Shown here in pieces: positions 17,214 to 25,928 of a DNA stretch of 64,000 nt (within the stretch, counting starts at the first letter, position 1; the number at the start of each line of letters is the position of its first letter). A program made the translations under genes and the position numbers. Source of the DNA: Lysobacterales bacterium (GTDB taxonomy: Bacteria; Pseudomonadota; Gammaproteobacteria; Xanthomonadales; Ahniellaceae); contig JADKHK010000007.1 of assembly GCA_016721845.1 (NCBI GenBank), positions 159,485 to 223,484 on the forward strand. Reading direction: 5' to 3'. The notes below the pieces were generated by a model, which saw only the letters and a program-made list of their open reading frames with translations, did no database searches and was not told the origin of the DNA.

Positions 17214-19469
17214 ATGGATCAGACGCCCATTCCGGTTCCCGGGACAAATCGCTACGGTATGGTTTCGAATCGTTCTCTCAGGCCCAGGGTGGAAACCGAA
17301 TCCGCGCGCACCGACGAGGCACTGGCGCAGCTCGCGCGCAGCACGCGCATCCGGCTGTACCTGTTCGGCGCGCTCGGGCTGCTGTTGCTGGTCGCGGTCG
17401 GCATATCGGCAACGCAGTTGACGCGCGAGGCCAATCGCCTGCGGATGCAGCAGGAACAGCTGCGCAACACGCAATTGCTGCTCAGCGCTTTCGGTCGCCT
17501 GAGCTTCCAGATGGAATCCGGCCAACGCGGTTATCTGCTGTCGGAGCGACCCGAGTACCTGGAGCAGTACGACGAGGCGAAACTGGCGCTGGGGTCGTTG
17601 CTTGCGCGCATCGAGGCCGAGGCCGAGCCCAGTGCGCAAAACCGTTTCGTGGCCTTGCGCGGCTTGCTGGAGCCCAAGCTGGTCGAAATGGAAATGTCGG
17701 TGTCGACGGCGCGCGAGCAGGGTTTCGAGGCGGCACGCCAGTTCGCCAGCACCGGCTTCGGCCGGGAACTGATGGATGTGCTCCAAAACGACATACAGCG
17801 CTATCGCAGCGAGTTGAACGATCGCGCGAGTGAGCTGGACATCGCGTTGCGCGAGAGCAACCTGATGCGCGATCTCTCGCTCGGGTCACTCGGCCTGCTG
17901 GCGCTGATCGCGGCGGTGGCGGCGCTGGTCGTGCTCAATCGCTACGTGCAGGCACTCGAGTCCGAGCGACGCGTGCGCCGCGATGCCGACCAGGCCTCGC
18001 GCGAGAATCGCGAGAAGAGTCACTTTCTCGCCAACATGAGCCACGAGATCCGCACGCCGATGAACGCGATCTTCGGCTTCGCGCAACTGCTTGACGAACT
18101 GGTCGAAGGCGAGCAGGCGAAGGACTACGTGCGCGCCATCACCCAAAGCGGCGAATCGTTGCTGGCGCTGATCAACGACATCCTCGACCTGTCGCGGATC
18201 GAAGCCGGTCGTCTCGATCTGCATCCGCAGCCGACCGACCTGCGCGGGCTGCTGGCCGACGTGCTGTCGATGTTCGCGCCGATGGCATCGGAGCGCGGGC
18301 TAACCTTGCATTCGCAGATCGATGCCAGCCTGCCGCCGGCCTTGCTGGTCGATCCACTGCGTGTTCGCCAGATCGTCGCCAACCTGGTCGGCAATGCGCT
18401 CAAGTACACCGAGTCCGGCGGCGTCACGCTGTCCGCCGAGGCCCGACCCGACGCCGCCGGCGATACCGTGACCTTGATCCTGAGCGTGGACGACACCGGA
18501 ATCGGCATCGCCCCCGCGCAACTGGCGACCGTCTGGGAGCCGTTCGTGCAGGCGCATGCGTCCAAGGGCGCGCGCGAAGGCACCGGGCTCGGCCTGTCGA
18601 TCGTCAAGCGGCTGGTCGACCGCATGGGCGGCCACGTCGAGGTGCACTCCGAGCCCGGTCGCGGCAGCCACTTCCGCGTGTCGCTGCCGGCGTTGCCGGA
18701 GGCAACGCCCGCCGATGCAACGGAATCACGCGAGACGATCCGTCTGCAGGATCTGCCGGCGTTGCGCGTGCTGATCGTCGACGACATCGAACTCAACCGG
18801 CGCCTGATCGAGAACTGGTTCGCGCCGACGCAGCACGAGATCCGCTCCGCGAGCGGTGGCCACGAAGGCGTCGCGCTGGCGCAGGACTTCCGCCCGGATG
18901 TGGTGCTGATGGACATCCGGATGCCGGACCTCGACGGGCTCGGCGCGTTGCAGCGGCTGCGTGCCGATCCCGCACTGGCGGGGACCAAGGTGCTCGCGGT
19001 GACCGCCTCCAGCCTGCTCGGCGAGGAGGCCGAGTTGCGCCAGCGCTTCGACGGCTACCTGCGCAAGCCGCTGCAGCGCGAAGACCTGTGCATCGCGATC
19101 GCGGCGGCGATCGGCCACGAGATCGTCGCCAGTCCCGCGGGCCATGACGATGTCGCGGCCGCTGCGGAACCGGCCCTGGCCGACGCCATCGACGCGGATT
19201 CGCGTGCGCACCTGCACGGCCTATTGCCCGCACTGCGCGACGCCGTCGCGCAGGCACTTGCAACCTCGTCGACCGACGATCTCGGTCGGGTCATCGATGT
19301 CCTGGGTGCGTTGCCGGATCAGCCCGGATTCGCGTCGTTGCGACGGGTCGGTGCGCGCTTGCAGTCGGCCCGGCAACGCTTCGATATCCTCGCTGCCGAA
19401 GCGCAATTGCGCATCTTGCGCACGCAACTGGACGCGGGTGATCCCGCCGCACCGAAAGACGAGCCATGA
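17214..19469 (+). CDS. CHASE3-type hybrid sensor histidine kinase
   Basis: A 751-residue membrane kinase. One helix at about 47-66, a periplasmic CHASE3-like four-helix sensor (about 70-218, with QRGYLLSERPEY) and a second helix (about 222-241) precede the HisKA domain with H277 in FLANMSHEIRTP. The HATPase domain has the usual N, G1 (DDTGIGI) and G2 (GTGLGLSI) boxes. A receiver domain follows (about 520-640, VVLMDIRMPD), then about 100 residues of helical C-terminal tail that may be a degenerate HPt-like segment. It is coupled to the next gene by ATGA. The start could also be an internal ATG 15 codons later. Confidence 0.9.
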   Translation: MDQTPIPVPGTNRYGMVSNRSLRPRVETESARTDEALAQLARSTRIRLYLFGALGLLLLVAVGISATQLTREANRLRMQQEQLRNTQLLLSAFGRLSFQMESGQRGYLLSERPEYLEQYDEAKLALGSLLARIEAEAEPSAQNRFVALRGLLEPKLVEMEMSVSTAREQGFEAARQFASTGFGRELMDVLQNDIQRYRSELNDRASELDIALRESNLMRDLSLGSLGLLALIAAVAALVVLNRYVQALESERRVRRDADQASRENREKSHFLANMSHEIRTPMNAIFGFAQLLDELVEGEQAKDYVRAITQSGESLLALINDILDLSRIEAGRLDLHPQPTDLRGLLADVLSMFAPMASERGLTLHSQIDASLPPALLVDPLRVRQIVANLVGNALKYTESGGVTLSAEARPDAAGDTVTLILSVDDTGIGIAPAQLATVWEPFVQAHASKGAREGTGLGLSIVKRLVDRMGGHVEVHSEPGRGSHFRVSLPALPEATPADATESRETIRLQDLPALRVLIVDDIELNRRLIENWFAPTQHEIRSASGGHEGVALAQDFRPDVVLMDIRMPDLDGLGALQRLRADPALAGTKVLAVTASSLLGEEAELRQRFDGYLRKPLQREDLCIAIAAAIGHEIVASPAGHDDVAAAAEPALADAIDADSRAHLHGLLPALRDAVAQALATSSTDDLGRVIDVLGALPDQPGFASLRRVGARLQSARQRFDILAAEAQLRILRTQLDAGDPAAPKDEP

Positions 19470-20602
19470 CGACACCTGCCGATGCACCTGACGATGCCGC
19501 CGCCATCCCGGCTTCCGCACTGGGCAAGCCGTTGGTGCTGGTCGTCGACGACCAGTTGGCAAACGTCCAGGCGGTCGGCAGCCTGCTGGCGCGCAGCGAC
19601 CTCGACGTGATGCCGGCGCTGTCCGGCGAACAGGCCCTGGCGCGGCTGGCGCAACGCGCGCCCGACCTGATCCTGCTCGACATGATGATGCCCGGCATGG
19701 ATGGCTTCGAAGTCTGTCGCCGCCTCCGCGGTGATGCCCGCCACGCCGCGATCCCGATCATCTTCCTGACCGCCGCGAACGAGCGGCACCTGCTGGTGCG
19801 CGCCTTCGCCGCCGGCGCGGTGGACTACGTGACCAAGCCCTTCGTGGCCGAGGAGTTGCTGGCTCGCGTGCGGACCCACATCGACCTCAAGCGCTCCCGC
19901 GACCACCTCGCGCGCATCGCCCGCGAGTGCAACGACCTGACCCAGATCGTTGCGCACGACCTGAAGAGCCCGTTGTCGTCGATCCGGTTCAGTGCGCTGA
20001 TGCTGCTGCAGCGGCTGGCGTCGGACGATCGTCTGCGCAGTCTCGCGGAGTCGATCCGCGAGAGCACCGACGACGCCCTGCGCTTCGTCCACGACTACCT
20101 GGAGCAATGGGCCGAGGGGGAACTCAAGCGCCGCTTCGAACGCGTGCCGCTGGATCTCTCGGTGTTGGTGCGACGGGTGGCCGAGCGCATGCAGCCGGCG
20201 GCGACGAGCCGCGGTCTCGTGATCGCCATCAACGCCCTGCCGAGCGATCCGGTGTTCGCCGACTGGACCGCGGTGAGTCACGTGATCGAGAACCTGATCT
20301 CGAACGCGATCAAGTACGGCCCGGCCGACGATCGCATCGACATCGAGGTCGGGCCGGGCGCGCCGGGCATGGTCCGCGTCGCCGTCTGCGACCGCGGTCC
20401 GGGCCTCAGCGAACAGGCGCAGAAGCAGCTGTTCCAGCGCTACGTGCGGCTCGGCAAGCGCGCCGCCGAAGATTCCAGCGGCCTCGGACTGGCGATCGCG
20501 AAACAGGACATTTCGCAACTCGGCGGCCATCTCTGGTTCGAGTCGCGCGAAGGCGGCGGTGCCGTGTTCGCGTTCGATCTGCCGGTCGCCGCCGTCGAAT
20601 GA
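19466..20602 (+). CDS. Soluble receiver-histidine kinase protein
   Basis: A 378-residue cytosolic protein with the order REC-HisKA-HATPase. The receiver is at about 21-140 with D72 (LILLDMMMP) and K124. The dimerisation helix has phospho-acceptor H164 in IVAHDLKSPLSS, and the ATPase domain ends with the G2 box SSGLGLAIAK. It starts inside the stop of the upstream hybrid kinase (ATGA), so phosphate may pass from that kinase to this receiver and modulate the second kinase. It has no DNA-binding output. A partner downstream regulator is not adjacent, except possibly the sigma-54 regulator at 15-16.4 kb. Confidence 0.9.
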   Translation: MTTPADAPDDAAAIPASALGKPLVLVVDDQLANVQAVGSLLARSDLDVMPALSGEQALARLAQRAPDLILLDMMMPGMDGFEVCRRLRGDARHAAIPIIFLTAANERHLLVRAFAAGAVDYVTKPFVAEELLARVRTHIDLKRSRDHLARIARECNDLTQIVAHDLKSPLSSIRFSALMLLQRLASDDRLRSLAESIRESTDDALRFVHDYLEQWAEGELKRRFERVPLDLSVLVRRVAERMQPAATSRGLVIAINALPSDPVFADWTAVSHVIENLISNAIKYGPADDRIDIEVGPGAPGMVRVAVCDRGPGLSEQAQKQLFQRYVRLGKRAAEDSSGLGLAIAKQDISQLGGHLWFESREGGGAVFAFDLPVAAVE

Positions 20603-20603
20603 A

Positions 20604-20640
20604 CGTCAAGGGCGTCCGCCGAAACGGTGCGCCCTTGACG
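20604..20640. terminator. Bidirectional hairpin after the kinase pair
   Basis: CGTCAAGGGCG at 20604-20614 pairs with CGCCCTTGACG at 20630-20640 around a 15-base loop that itself contains CCG/CGG. It sits immediately after the kinase stop and just before the end of the convergent glycine-zipper gene. Confidence 0.65.
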
Positions 20641-20653
20641 ATGGCCGACCCGG

Positions 20654-21151
20654 TTACATCAACTGGTCGGCAGGCTCGACACGGGTTCGACCCCAGCGGC
20701 TGTCATACACGATCACCGGGATGCGCCGGCCCGGCTCATATGGGACCTGGCCGATGTAGTCGCGGCCGCGATAGCGATACTTGACGTCGTAGCCGATCAC
20801 GGTCTCGCGTGGCACGTTGCGCCACTCGCAGCGATAACGGTCGCGATCACGACGGTCGATGTCGCGGCCGACCACGGCGCCGGCCAGGGCGCCAGCCACG
20901 GTCGCGGCCTTGCGGCCATCCCCCTTGCCGACCTGGTTGCCGAGTGCGCCGCCGACGATGGCGCCGAGCACGGCGCCTTCGATGCCGCGGTCACGGCGCC
21001 CGTCCTTCGGCCAGCACACTTCTTCGCGCTGGGTCACGCGGTCGACGATCGGGCTCGCATCCAGCACGCGCGCATACTGCTGCGATTGCGCGAAGCTCGT
21101 GCCCGACAGGGCGAGGCTCAAAGCGGTGGCCAGACAGATCATCCTGTTCAT
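20654..21151 (-). CDS. Glycine-zipper (2TM, Rick_17kDa-like) surface-antigen protein
   Basis: A 165-residue exported protein with a signal peptide (…LSLALSGTSFAQS). The glycine zipper (GAVLGAIVGGALGNQVGKGDG at about 68-88, then AGALAGAVVGRDIDRRD) is followed by a positively charged, tyrosine-rich tail (VKYRYRGRDYIGQVPYEPG). This is the usual form of Xanthomonadales '17 kDa surface antigen' proteins, thought to sit in or at the outer membrane. The start at 21151 has a strong ribosome site (GGAGTAACGAG). A sigma-54 promoter with a perfect TTGC -12 element lies 74 bases upstream. Confidence 0.85.
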   Translation of the reverse strand: MNRMICLATALSLALSGTSFAQSQQYARVLDASPIVDRVTQREEVCWPKDGRRDRGIEGAVLGAIVGGALGNQVGKGDGRKAATVAGALAGAVVGRDIDRRDRDRYRCEWRNVPRETVIGYDVKYRYRGRDYIGQVPYEPGRRIPVIVYDSRWGRTRVEPADQLM

Positions 21152-21224
21152 CTCGTTACTCCTCTCTGCTCGACGAATGCCGGAAGTGCGGATCGTGGGA
21201 TCCGACTTCGGCAAGCAGAATCGC

Positions 21225-21239
21225 GCAAGTTCGATGCCA
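21225..21239 (-). promoter_or_regulatory. Sigma-54 (-24/-12) promoter of the glycine-zipper gene
   Basis: The minus strand reads TGGCATCGAACTTGC. TGGCAT and TTGC both match the consensus, with GG and GC exactly 10 bases apart. It is the third such box within 6.4 kb, all reading the same way and each in front of an envelope-protein gene. Confidence 0.7.
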
Positions 21240-21393
21240 CCCCATCGATCGCGCCAAGCAACTGATTTGATTCGGAAGTGATCGCCACGGCGGCCCCGGC
21301 TGCATCGCGATCTGCAGGCTGCAGCACGGCCCGCAAGGCGGAATGCACGACCGGCTGCCCGTCCCGATCGTGCGACTGGCGGCGGCGCGCCGA

Positions 21394-22608
21394 TCAGTGT
21401 CCGTCGACCGCCGGCTTGAAATATCGCTGCGCCGCCAGCTGGCCGATCGCGAGGCCGGCACTGCGTCCGGCCTCCACCGAGAAGCGATAGTGCACGCCGC
21501 CCAGCAGGCGCGATTCGCTGACTTCGTCGATGTACTCGCGCGGGGTGTCATAGCGCCGCAGCAGCGCATCTTCCTCTGCCAGCACGATCGGTGGCGCGGT
21601 GCTGCCGAACTCTGCTTCGATCACCGCACCGACGGCGGCCGCCGACAGGCAATGGCCGCAGGGATACTCGGGGTGCGGCGGGGTGTTGATCAGCAAGGGT
21701 CGCCATTCGGGGTCGGGCTCGGTGGCCGCGTTGCCGTCCATCGCCGCATTGCGGATGGCGGTGATCGGACGCCAGAACATGAAGGCGTACTTGCCGTCCA
21801 TCATCGCCACATAGGAATCGGCCCAGGCCATTTCGGCCAGGGCAAGAAAGCGCGCGTCGTCCACCAGTGTGCGACCAGGCCGGCCGAGCAGTTGCGGCAA
21901 CACGATGCGCACGTCGCGCTTGCCCCAGAACTTGCCGATATCGGTCTGCGTCGGCGTACGCGCGTCCGATTTCTTGCCGCCCATGCGCTTGATCTCGTTG
22001 AAGTCGCGCGCCCAGGTTTCGCTGTCGAGCGCGGGTGGCGGTGGTGCACGCACCTCGTCGGGCGTGGTCATCACCCAGGGTCGAATGCGTGCGGTGCTGA
22101 CGCCGACGCGCTCCAGGGTGGTGACGTAACGACCGGCGGCTGCAGGTTCAAACAACGGGTCCGGCACATTCGCGCCCGAGTCGGCGCGCGCGGCAATCAA
22201 GGCTGCAGCTGCCCGGCTGCCGAGCTTGGCGCCGGCATCGCGTGCGGCGTCATCCTCGACCCGTGCCAGCGACGTCTTCAGCGCCGCTTCGAATGCGTCG
22301 GCCTGATCGGCACACAAGGCGAGCAGCACGTCGTGGGCAGCCGTCGCAGCGGCGGCATCCATCGAACCCGTGCCGCGTATTCCCGCGGCCGGCAGATAGG
22401 ACTGGTACTTGCCGGCGATGCCGTTGACCGCCTCGAACATCGCGACGTTCACCATCGCCTCCAGGTCCAACTGCCCGTCCTCGCATTGGTCCGCCTGCAG
22501 GTTCCATTCGGACAACACGTCGTTCATCACCCCAGCCGACGCGCATTGCGACGCCAACAGGGCAACGAGCGCCCACGACCGTTTCCCCACGCCATTCCGA
22601 CCCGACAT
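21394..22608 (-). CDS. Vanadium-dependent haloperoxidase-like phosphatase-fold protein
   Basis: A 404-residue exported protein (signal peptide to about residue 25, ending ASAG). The vanadate/phosphate pocket can be read as K273 and R280 in KYAFMFWRP, P-C-G-H at 316-319 with H319 as the acid/base, and S366-R367 with H373, the covalent vanadate ligand, in SRLLGGVH. The fold also supports acid phosphatases, so peroxidase activity is not certain. The serine of the usual PSGH is cysteine here (C317), with another cysteine at 320. It is a single-gene unit transcribed away from the tRNA. Bacterial relatives are secreted bromo/chloroperoxidases. Confidence 0.82.
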   Translation of the reverse strand: MSGRNGVGKRSWALVALLASQCASAGVMNDVLSEWNLQADQCEDGQLDLEAMVNVAMFEAVNGIAGKYQSYLPAAGIRGTGSMDAAAATAAHDVLLALCADQADAFEAALKTSLARVEDDAARDAGAKLGSRAAAALIAARADSGANVPDPLFEPAAAGRYVTTLERVGVSTARIRPWVMTTPDEVRAPPPPALDSETWARDFNEIKRMGGKKSDARTPTQTDIGKFWGKRDVRIVLPQLLGRPGRTLVDDARFLALAEMAWADSYVAMMDGKYAFMFWRPITAIRNAAMDGNAATEPDPEWRPLLINTPPHPEYPCGHCLSAAAVGAVIEAEFGSTAPPIVLAEEDALLRRYDTPREYIDEVSESRLLGGVHYRFSVEAGRSAGLAIGQLAAQRYFKPAVDGH

Positions 22609-22799
22609 ATCGCGCTCCCTTGTTTCGCCAGCCGTTCGACATCCCCCGCGCCATCGGTTCGATCACGCGACCGACAGCCTACTCGAATCGCGGCCGCCAT
22701 CCGGAAGTGCGTTACTCGTGCCGACAATCGCCGCTAGAATGCGCCACGGCAGCGGTCCTCGGACATCATCCGACCGCCTGTCGCCAGTCCTTGAACAAA

Positions 22800-22876
22800 G
22801 CGCCCGTAGCTCAGTTGGATAGAGCACTGCCCTCCGAAGGCAGGGGTCGGGGGTTCGAATCCCTTCGGGCGCGCCA
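22800..22876 (+). tRNA. tRNA-Arg (anticodon CCG)
   Basis: A complete 77-base cloverleaf: acceptor GCGCCCG/CGGGCGC, D arm GCTC/GAGC, anticodon stem CTGCC/GGCAG with loop CTCCGAA (anticodon CCG, reading CGG), T loop TTCGAAT and an encoded CCA end. Two T-stem pairs are G-U. A lower-GC nuclease gene begins 50 bases downstream, but no duplicated 3' tRNA fragment marking an integration was found nearby. Confidence 0.97.
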
Positions 22877-22925
22877 GCTATTGCAGCAGCTGGACTAGGG
22901 CGCGAAAGCCGTTGTAGAACGGCGC

Positions 22926-23927
22926 ATGCGCTACTGGTGGGTCAACCAGAATCAGACGTACCGGCACGAAGTCGCTGGTGGATATCTCTGGTCACCACGA
23001 AGGAAGTCGAACGGCAATAGGAATCCATTTTACGACTTCATGCGCGAAGTCTCCCCAGGGGATGTGGTTTTTTCCTTTGCCGACACGTTGATCAAGGCAA
23101 TCGGTATTGCCGGCTCTCATGCGTATGAAGCACCCAAGCCGCTGGAATTTGCTGGCGCTGGCGCCTACTGGGATTTGATTGGTTGGCGTGTCGACGTACA
23201 TTTTCATCCATTGGCCGGCGCCATCAAGCCGTCGAGTCACATGGCTTCGCTTGTACCGCATCTTCAAAAGACCTATGCCCCGCTCAGATCAAACGGCGCC
23301 GGACTGCAAAGCGTTTACTTGACGTACGTCTCACCCTCCTTTGCCGCCGCGCTAGTAGATCTGGTCGGTCGCGAAGCGCGTGACATTGTCAGTGGGGTTC
23401 GGGTCTCAGATGCCAATCGAATTCAGCCGGCGATCGGACTCATCGAGTGGGAGGAGCATGTTCTTGCCGGGTTGCATGATGATCGCCGTTTGACTGATAC
23501 CGAACGGTCGTCTGTGGTCATGGCAAGACGTGGTCAAGGATTGTTCAAGGACCGCGTCATGCAGATCGAGAAAGTGTGTCGAATTACCGGAGTGGACCAA
23601 CAGCAGCACTTGCGAGCCAGTCACTGCAAGCCCTGGCGCGAATCCTCAAATGAGGAACGATTGGATGGTGAGAACGGTTTGCTGCTGAGTCCAAACGCGG
23701 ATCATCTCTTTGATCGAGGTTTCATCGGCTTCGGAGACGACGGCGAGCTTCTGATTTCCCCTGTCGCTCATTGCGATTCTTTGAGAAAGCTGGGGATCGC
23801 GGTTGGCGAAAGAATCAACGTTGGGAGGTTCACGTCGGGGCAGCGGAGCTACCTAGATTTCCATCGCGAAAATGTCCTTCTCAAATCGCCATTCCCAATC
23901 CATGGGGTCGAACATTCATTGCCGTGA
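22926..23927 (+). CDS. EVE-like domain / HNH endonuclease, likely modification-dependent restriction protein
   Basis: A 333-residue two-domain protein. Residues 1-100 (MRYWWVNQNQTYRHE, SPGDVVFSFAD, IKAIGIAG) look like an EVE/PUA-type base-binding fold that reads modified nucleotides. Residues about 205-275 form an HNH_2-type nuclease: C218 in VCRITG, the catalytic H233 in ASHCKPW, N250 in GENGLLL and H260 in DHLFD. The pairing suggests cleavage of DNA carrying modified bases, as in type IV restriction. GC content is plainly lower than its neighbours and codon use is atypical, so it was probably acquired. It lies alone, 50 bases after a tRNA. No methylase gene is nearby. Confidence 0.78.
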   Translation: MRYWWVNQNQTYRHEVAGGYLWSPRRKSNGNRNPFYDFMREVSPGDVVFSFADTLIKAIGIAGSHAYEAPKPLEFAGAGAYWDLIGWRVDVHFHPLAGAIKPSSHMASLVPHLQKTYAPLRSNGAGLQSVYLTYVSPSFAAALVDLVGREARDIVSGVRVSDANRIQPAIGLIEWEEHVLAGLHDDRRLTDTERSSVVMARRGQGLFKDRVMQIEKVCRITGVDQQQHLRASHCKPWRESSNEERLDGENGLLLSPNADHLFDRGFIGFGDDGELLISPVAHCDSLRKLGIAVGERINVGRFTSGQRSYLDFHRENVLLKSPFPIHGVEHSLP

Positions 23928-24025
23928 CTGTCGGTGGACCGCTCCTCTCACGCAGCCTGCGCCAACCGATGCCGGTGCGTTGGCCGCTTGCGATCATCGA
24001 GGATGGCCTGCAATGCATCGAGCTC

Positions 24026-25696
24026 CTAGAACGCTTTGCGCGTCTCGATCAGGAACTGCATGCCTTTCAGGTCGCTCGGACCATCGAGCGGGAACGCGAG
24101 ATCGACGTGAATCACGCTGCCGTTTCCGGAACGGCTGTTGCCGAGACGCAGTCCGACGCCGACGTCCTTGAGCAAGCCGAAGTTGGGTGTTCCCAGTGGA
24201 TCGTGACCGAAGGTACGTCCGGCGTCGAAGAACGCGGCGCCGCCGACGCGGAACAGCCGGAACGGGTACCAGTCGGAGAAGAAGCGCTCCTCGACCGTGA
24301 AGCGGGCGCTGGCGTCGCCGGCCTGATAGCGCAGCGGATAGCCGCGCAGTCCGTTGTCGCCACCCAGCAGCAATTGCCGCTCGATGTCGGGCGCATGCGT
24401 ATAGTTGGCGTCGAGACTCGCGAACAACAGCCATTGCTCGCCCTGCTGGTGGTAATAGCGTGCGCTTGAATCGAACCACAGCCCGCGCGCGCCGCGCTCG
24501 TCCCAGCGGCCATCGAGCGTCGACGAAAGCGTGAACATGGTCTGCGGCGACAACGTCATGCCGTGATCGAACGATGCCTGGTAGATCAGTGAATCGCGGT
24601 CTGCGCCGAGCCCCGCGCTGCTGTAGCCGAGTTTGGCGGCGAATCGTGTGCCGAGCAGGAAGTCTTCGGTGCGTCCGATCTGATCGTGATTGTGCAGCGA
24701 GCTGAATTCGTCCTGCACGATCTCGACGCCGATCCATGGATACGACAAGTCACGATTTTCAGGCAACGGTCCGTTCTCGACGGCGCCGGGAAGTGCGTCG
24801 AACTCGCGACGATCCAGGGCATAGCCGACCAGCCAACGGCGGACCCAGCCGTCACGCAGACCCGACGACCATCCACCAAAAAGATTCAGCGCATTGGACC
24901 GCTCGCGGAACTGCGAATCGATCTCGCCGAGCGCATAGAGCGGATCGACACGGTCCACTCGCTCGACGCTGCCGCCGATCGCGAATCGGGTATCCAGTGC
25001 ATAGAACGGACGCTGGAGACTCAGGTGCTGCACGTCGCCATCGCTGTTGCTCTCGTAGTTGGCTGCCAGTTCGATCCGTTGCCCCAGCAGATGACGGTCG
25101 ACGAAGTCGACGCCACGAACGTCCCGGTCGATGCCCGACTTGTGATGGACGCCGACCGACACCCCTTGTCCCAGGAGGTTCAGCTCCTCGAACTCGATCC
25201 CGTACGTGCTCCTCCCGCCCCGTCGGCTGAAGGAGAGTCCGGGATTGAGCGACCACACGTCGCGGGTCGTCACGCGTACGTCCACGCGACCATCGACATA
25301 TCGAACGGGCACGATGTCGGCGTTGTAGAAGTAGCGATTCGCACGCAGGATGCGTGCGGATTCATCGATCAATTGTCTGGAGAACCGGTCATCCGACTTG
25401 AACAGCAGTTGTTGTTCGATCAGTTCCGGCCGGGTCTCGATATGCAGCCGGTTCGAGAGGCGAAACAGCGCGTGATTTTCGTGCTGGTCATGTTCATCGA
25501 ACACATCCTGATTGTCGATTTCGATGGTGCCGAATCTGGCCCCGAGGCGTTCGAGTTCCGCGTCGGTCGGAAGCACGAAGCCTGCGTCGGAATTCGCCTG
25601 ATCGACGGGCGTCGCGGCGGTCGCGACGCCGGCGACGCACATCAACACGGTGGCCACGCGCTGTGCCCAGCGATCCGCGCTCGAATGGTGATGCAT
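24026..25696 (-). CDS. Omp85/BamA-superfamily outer-membrane barrel protein
   Basis: A 556-residue exported protein (signal peptide to about residue 28). An N-terminal segment resembles one or two POTRA modules (about 75-170, LIDESARILRANRYFYNADI and VDVRVTTRDVWSLNP). A C-terminal 16-strand-type barrel ends in F (RKAF), as outer-membrane barrels do. The conserved lid-loop motif is visible as DNGLRGYPLRYQ near residue 420. It is much shorter than BamA (five POTRAs) and is not TamA in the usual context. The cargo or role is unknown; some short members insert or secrete a specific lipoprotein or enzyme. Confidence 0.83.
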   Translation of the reverse strand: MHHHSSADRWAQRVATVLMCVAGVATAATPVDQANSDAGFVLPTDAELERLGARFGTIEIDNQDVFDEHDQHENHALFRLSNRLHIETRPELIEQQLLFKSDDRFSRQLIDESARILRANRYFYNADIVPVRYVDGRVDVRVTTRDVWSLNPGLSFSRRGGRSTYGIEFEELNLLGQGVSVGVHHKSGIDRDVRGVDFVDRHLLGQRIELAANYESNSDGDVQHLSLQRPFYALDTRFAIGGSVERVDRVDPLYALGEIDSQFRERSNALNLFGGWSSGLRDGWVRRWLVGYALDRREFDALPGAVENGPLPENRDLSYPWIGVEIVQDEFSSLHNHDQIGRTEDFLLGTRFAAKLGYSSAGLGADRDSLIYQASFDHGMTLSPQTMFTLSSTLDGRWDERGARGLWFDSSARYYHQQGEQWLLFASLDANYTHAPDIERQLLLGGDNGLRGYPLRYQAGDASARFTVEERFFSDWYPFRLFRVGGAAFFDAGRTFGHDPLGTPNFGLLKDVGVGLRLGNSRSGNGSVIHVDLAFPLDGPSDLKGMQFLIETRKAF

Positions 25697-25928
25697 GTCC
25701 TGGCCCCTTTCTTCGAATCACGGCGCTGCCGGATCGGTGCGTCGTGCGGCGTTCGCCTATCCGCTTGAAGTGTGCGCGGTTGCGCCGTAAGCGCGTCTGA
25801 GGCGAATCTCAGGAGAATGTTAATCAGTTGCCCGCCGAAGGATGGCAAGCGGTCGACGCGTCATCGCCATTGAATGGCCCGCCGTCGTTGCAGCCTTCAC
25901 TGCCGGCCGCGCCGATCGAGGTCTCCGC

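Noticed and set aside
22800..23930. tRNA-Arg as an integration site of a genomic island
   Set aside because: No integrase gene and no second copy of the tRNA 3' end could be found between the tRNA and the next core gene; only one low-GC gene is present.
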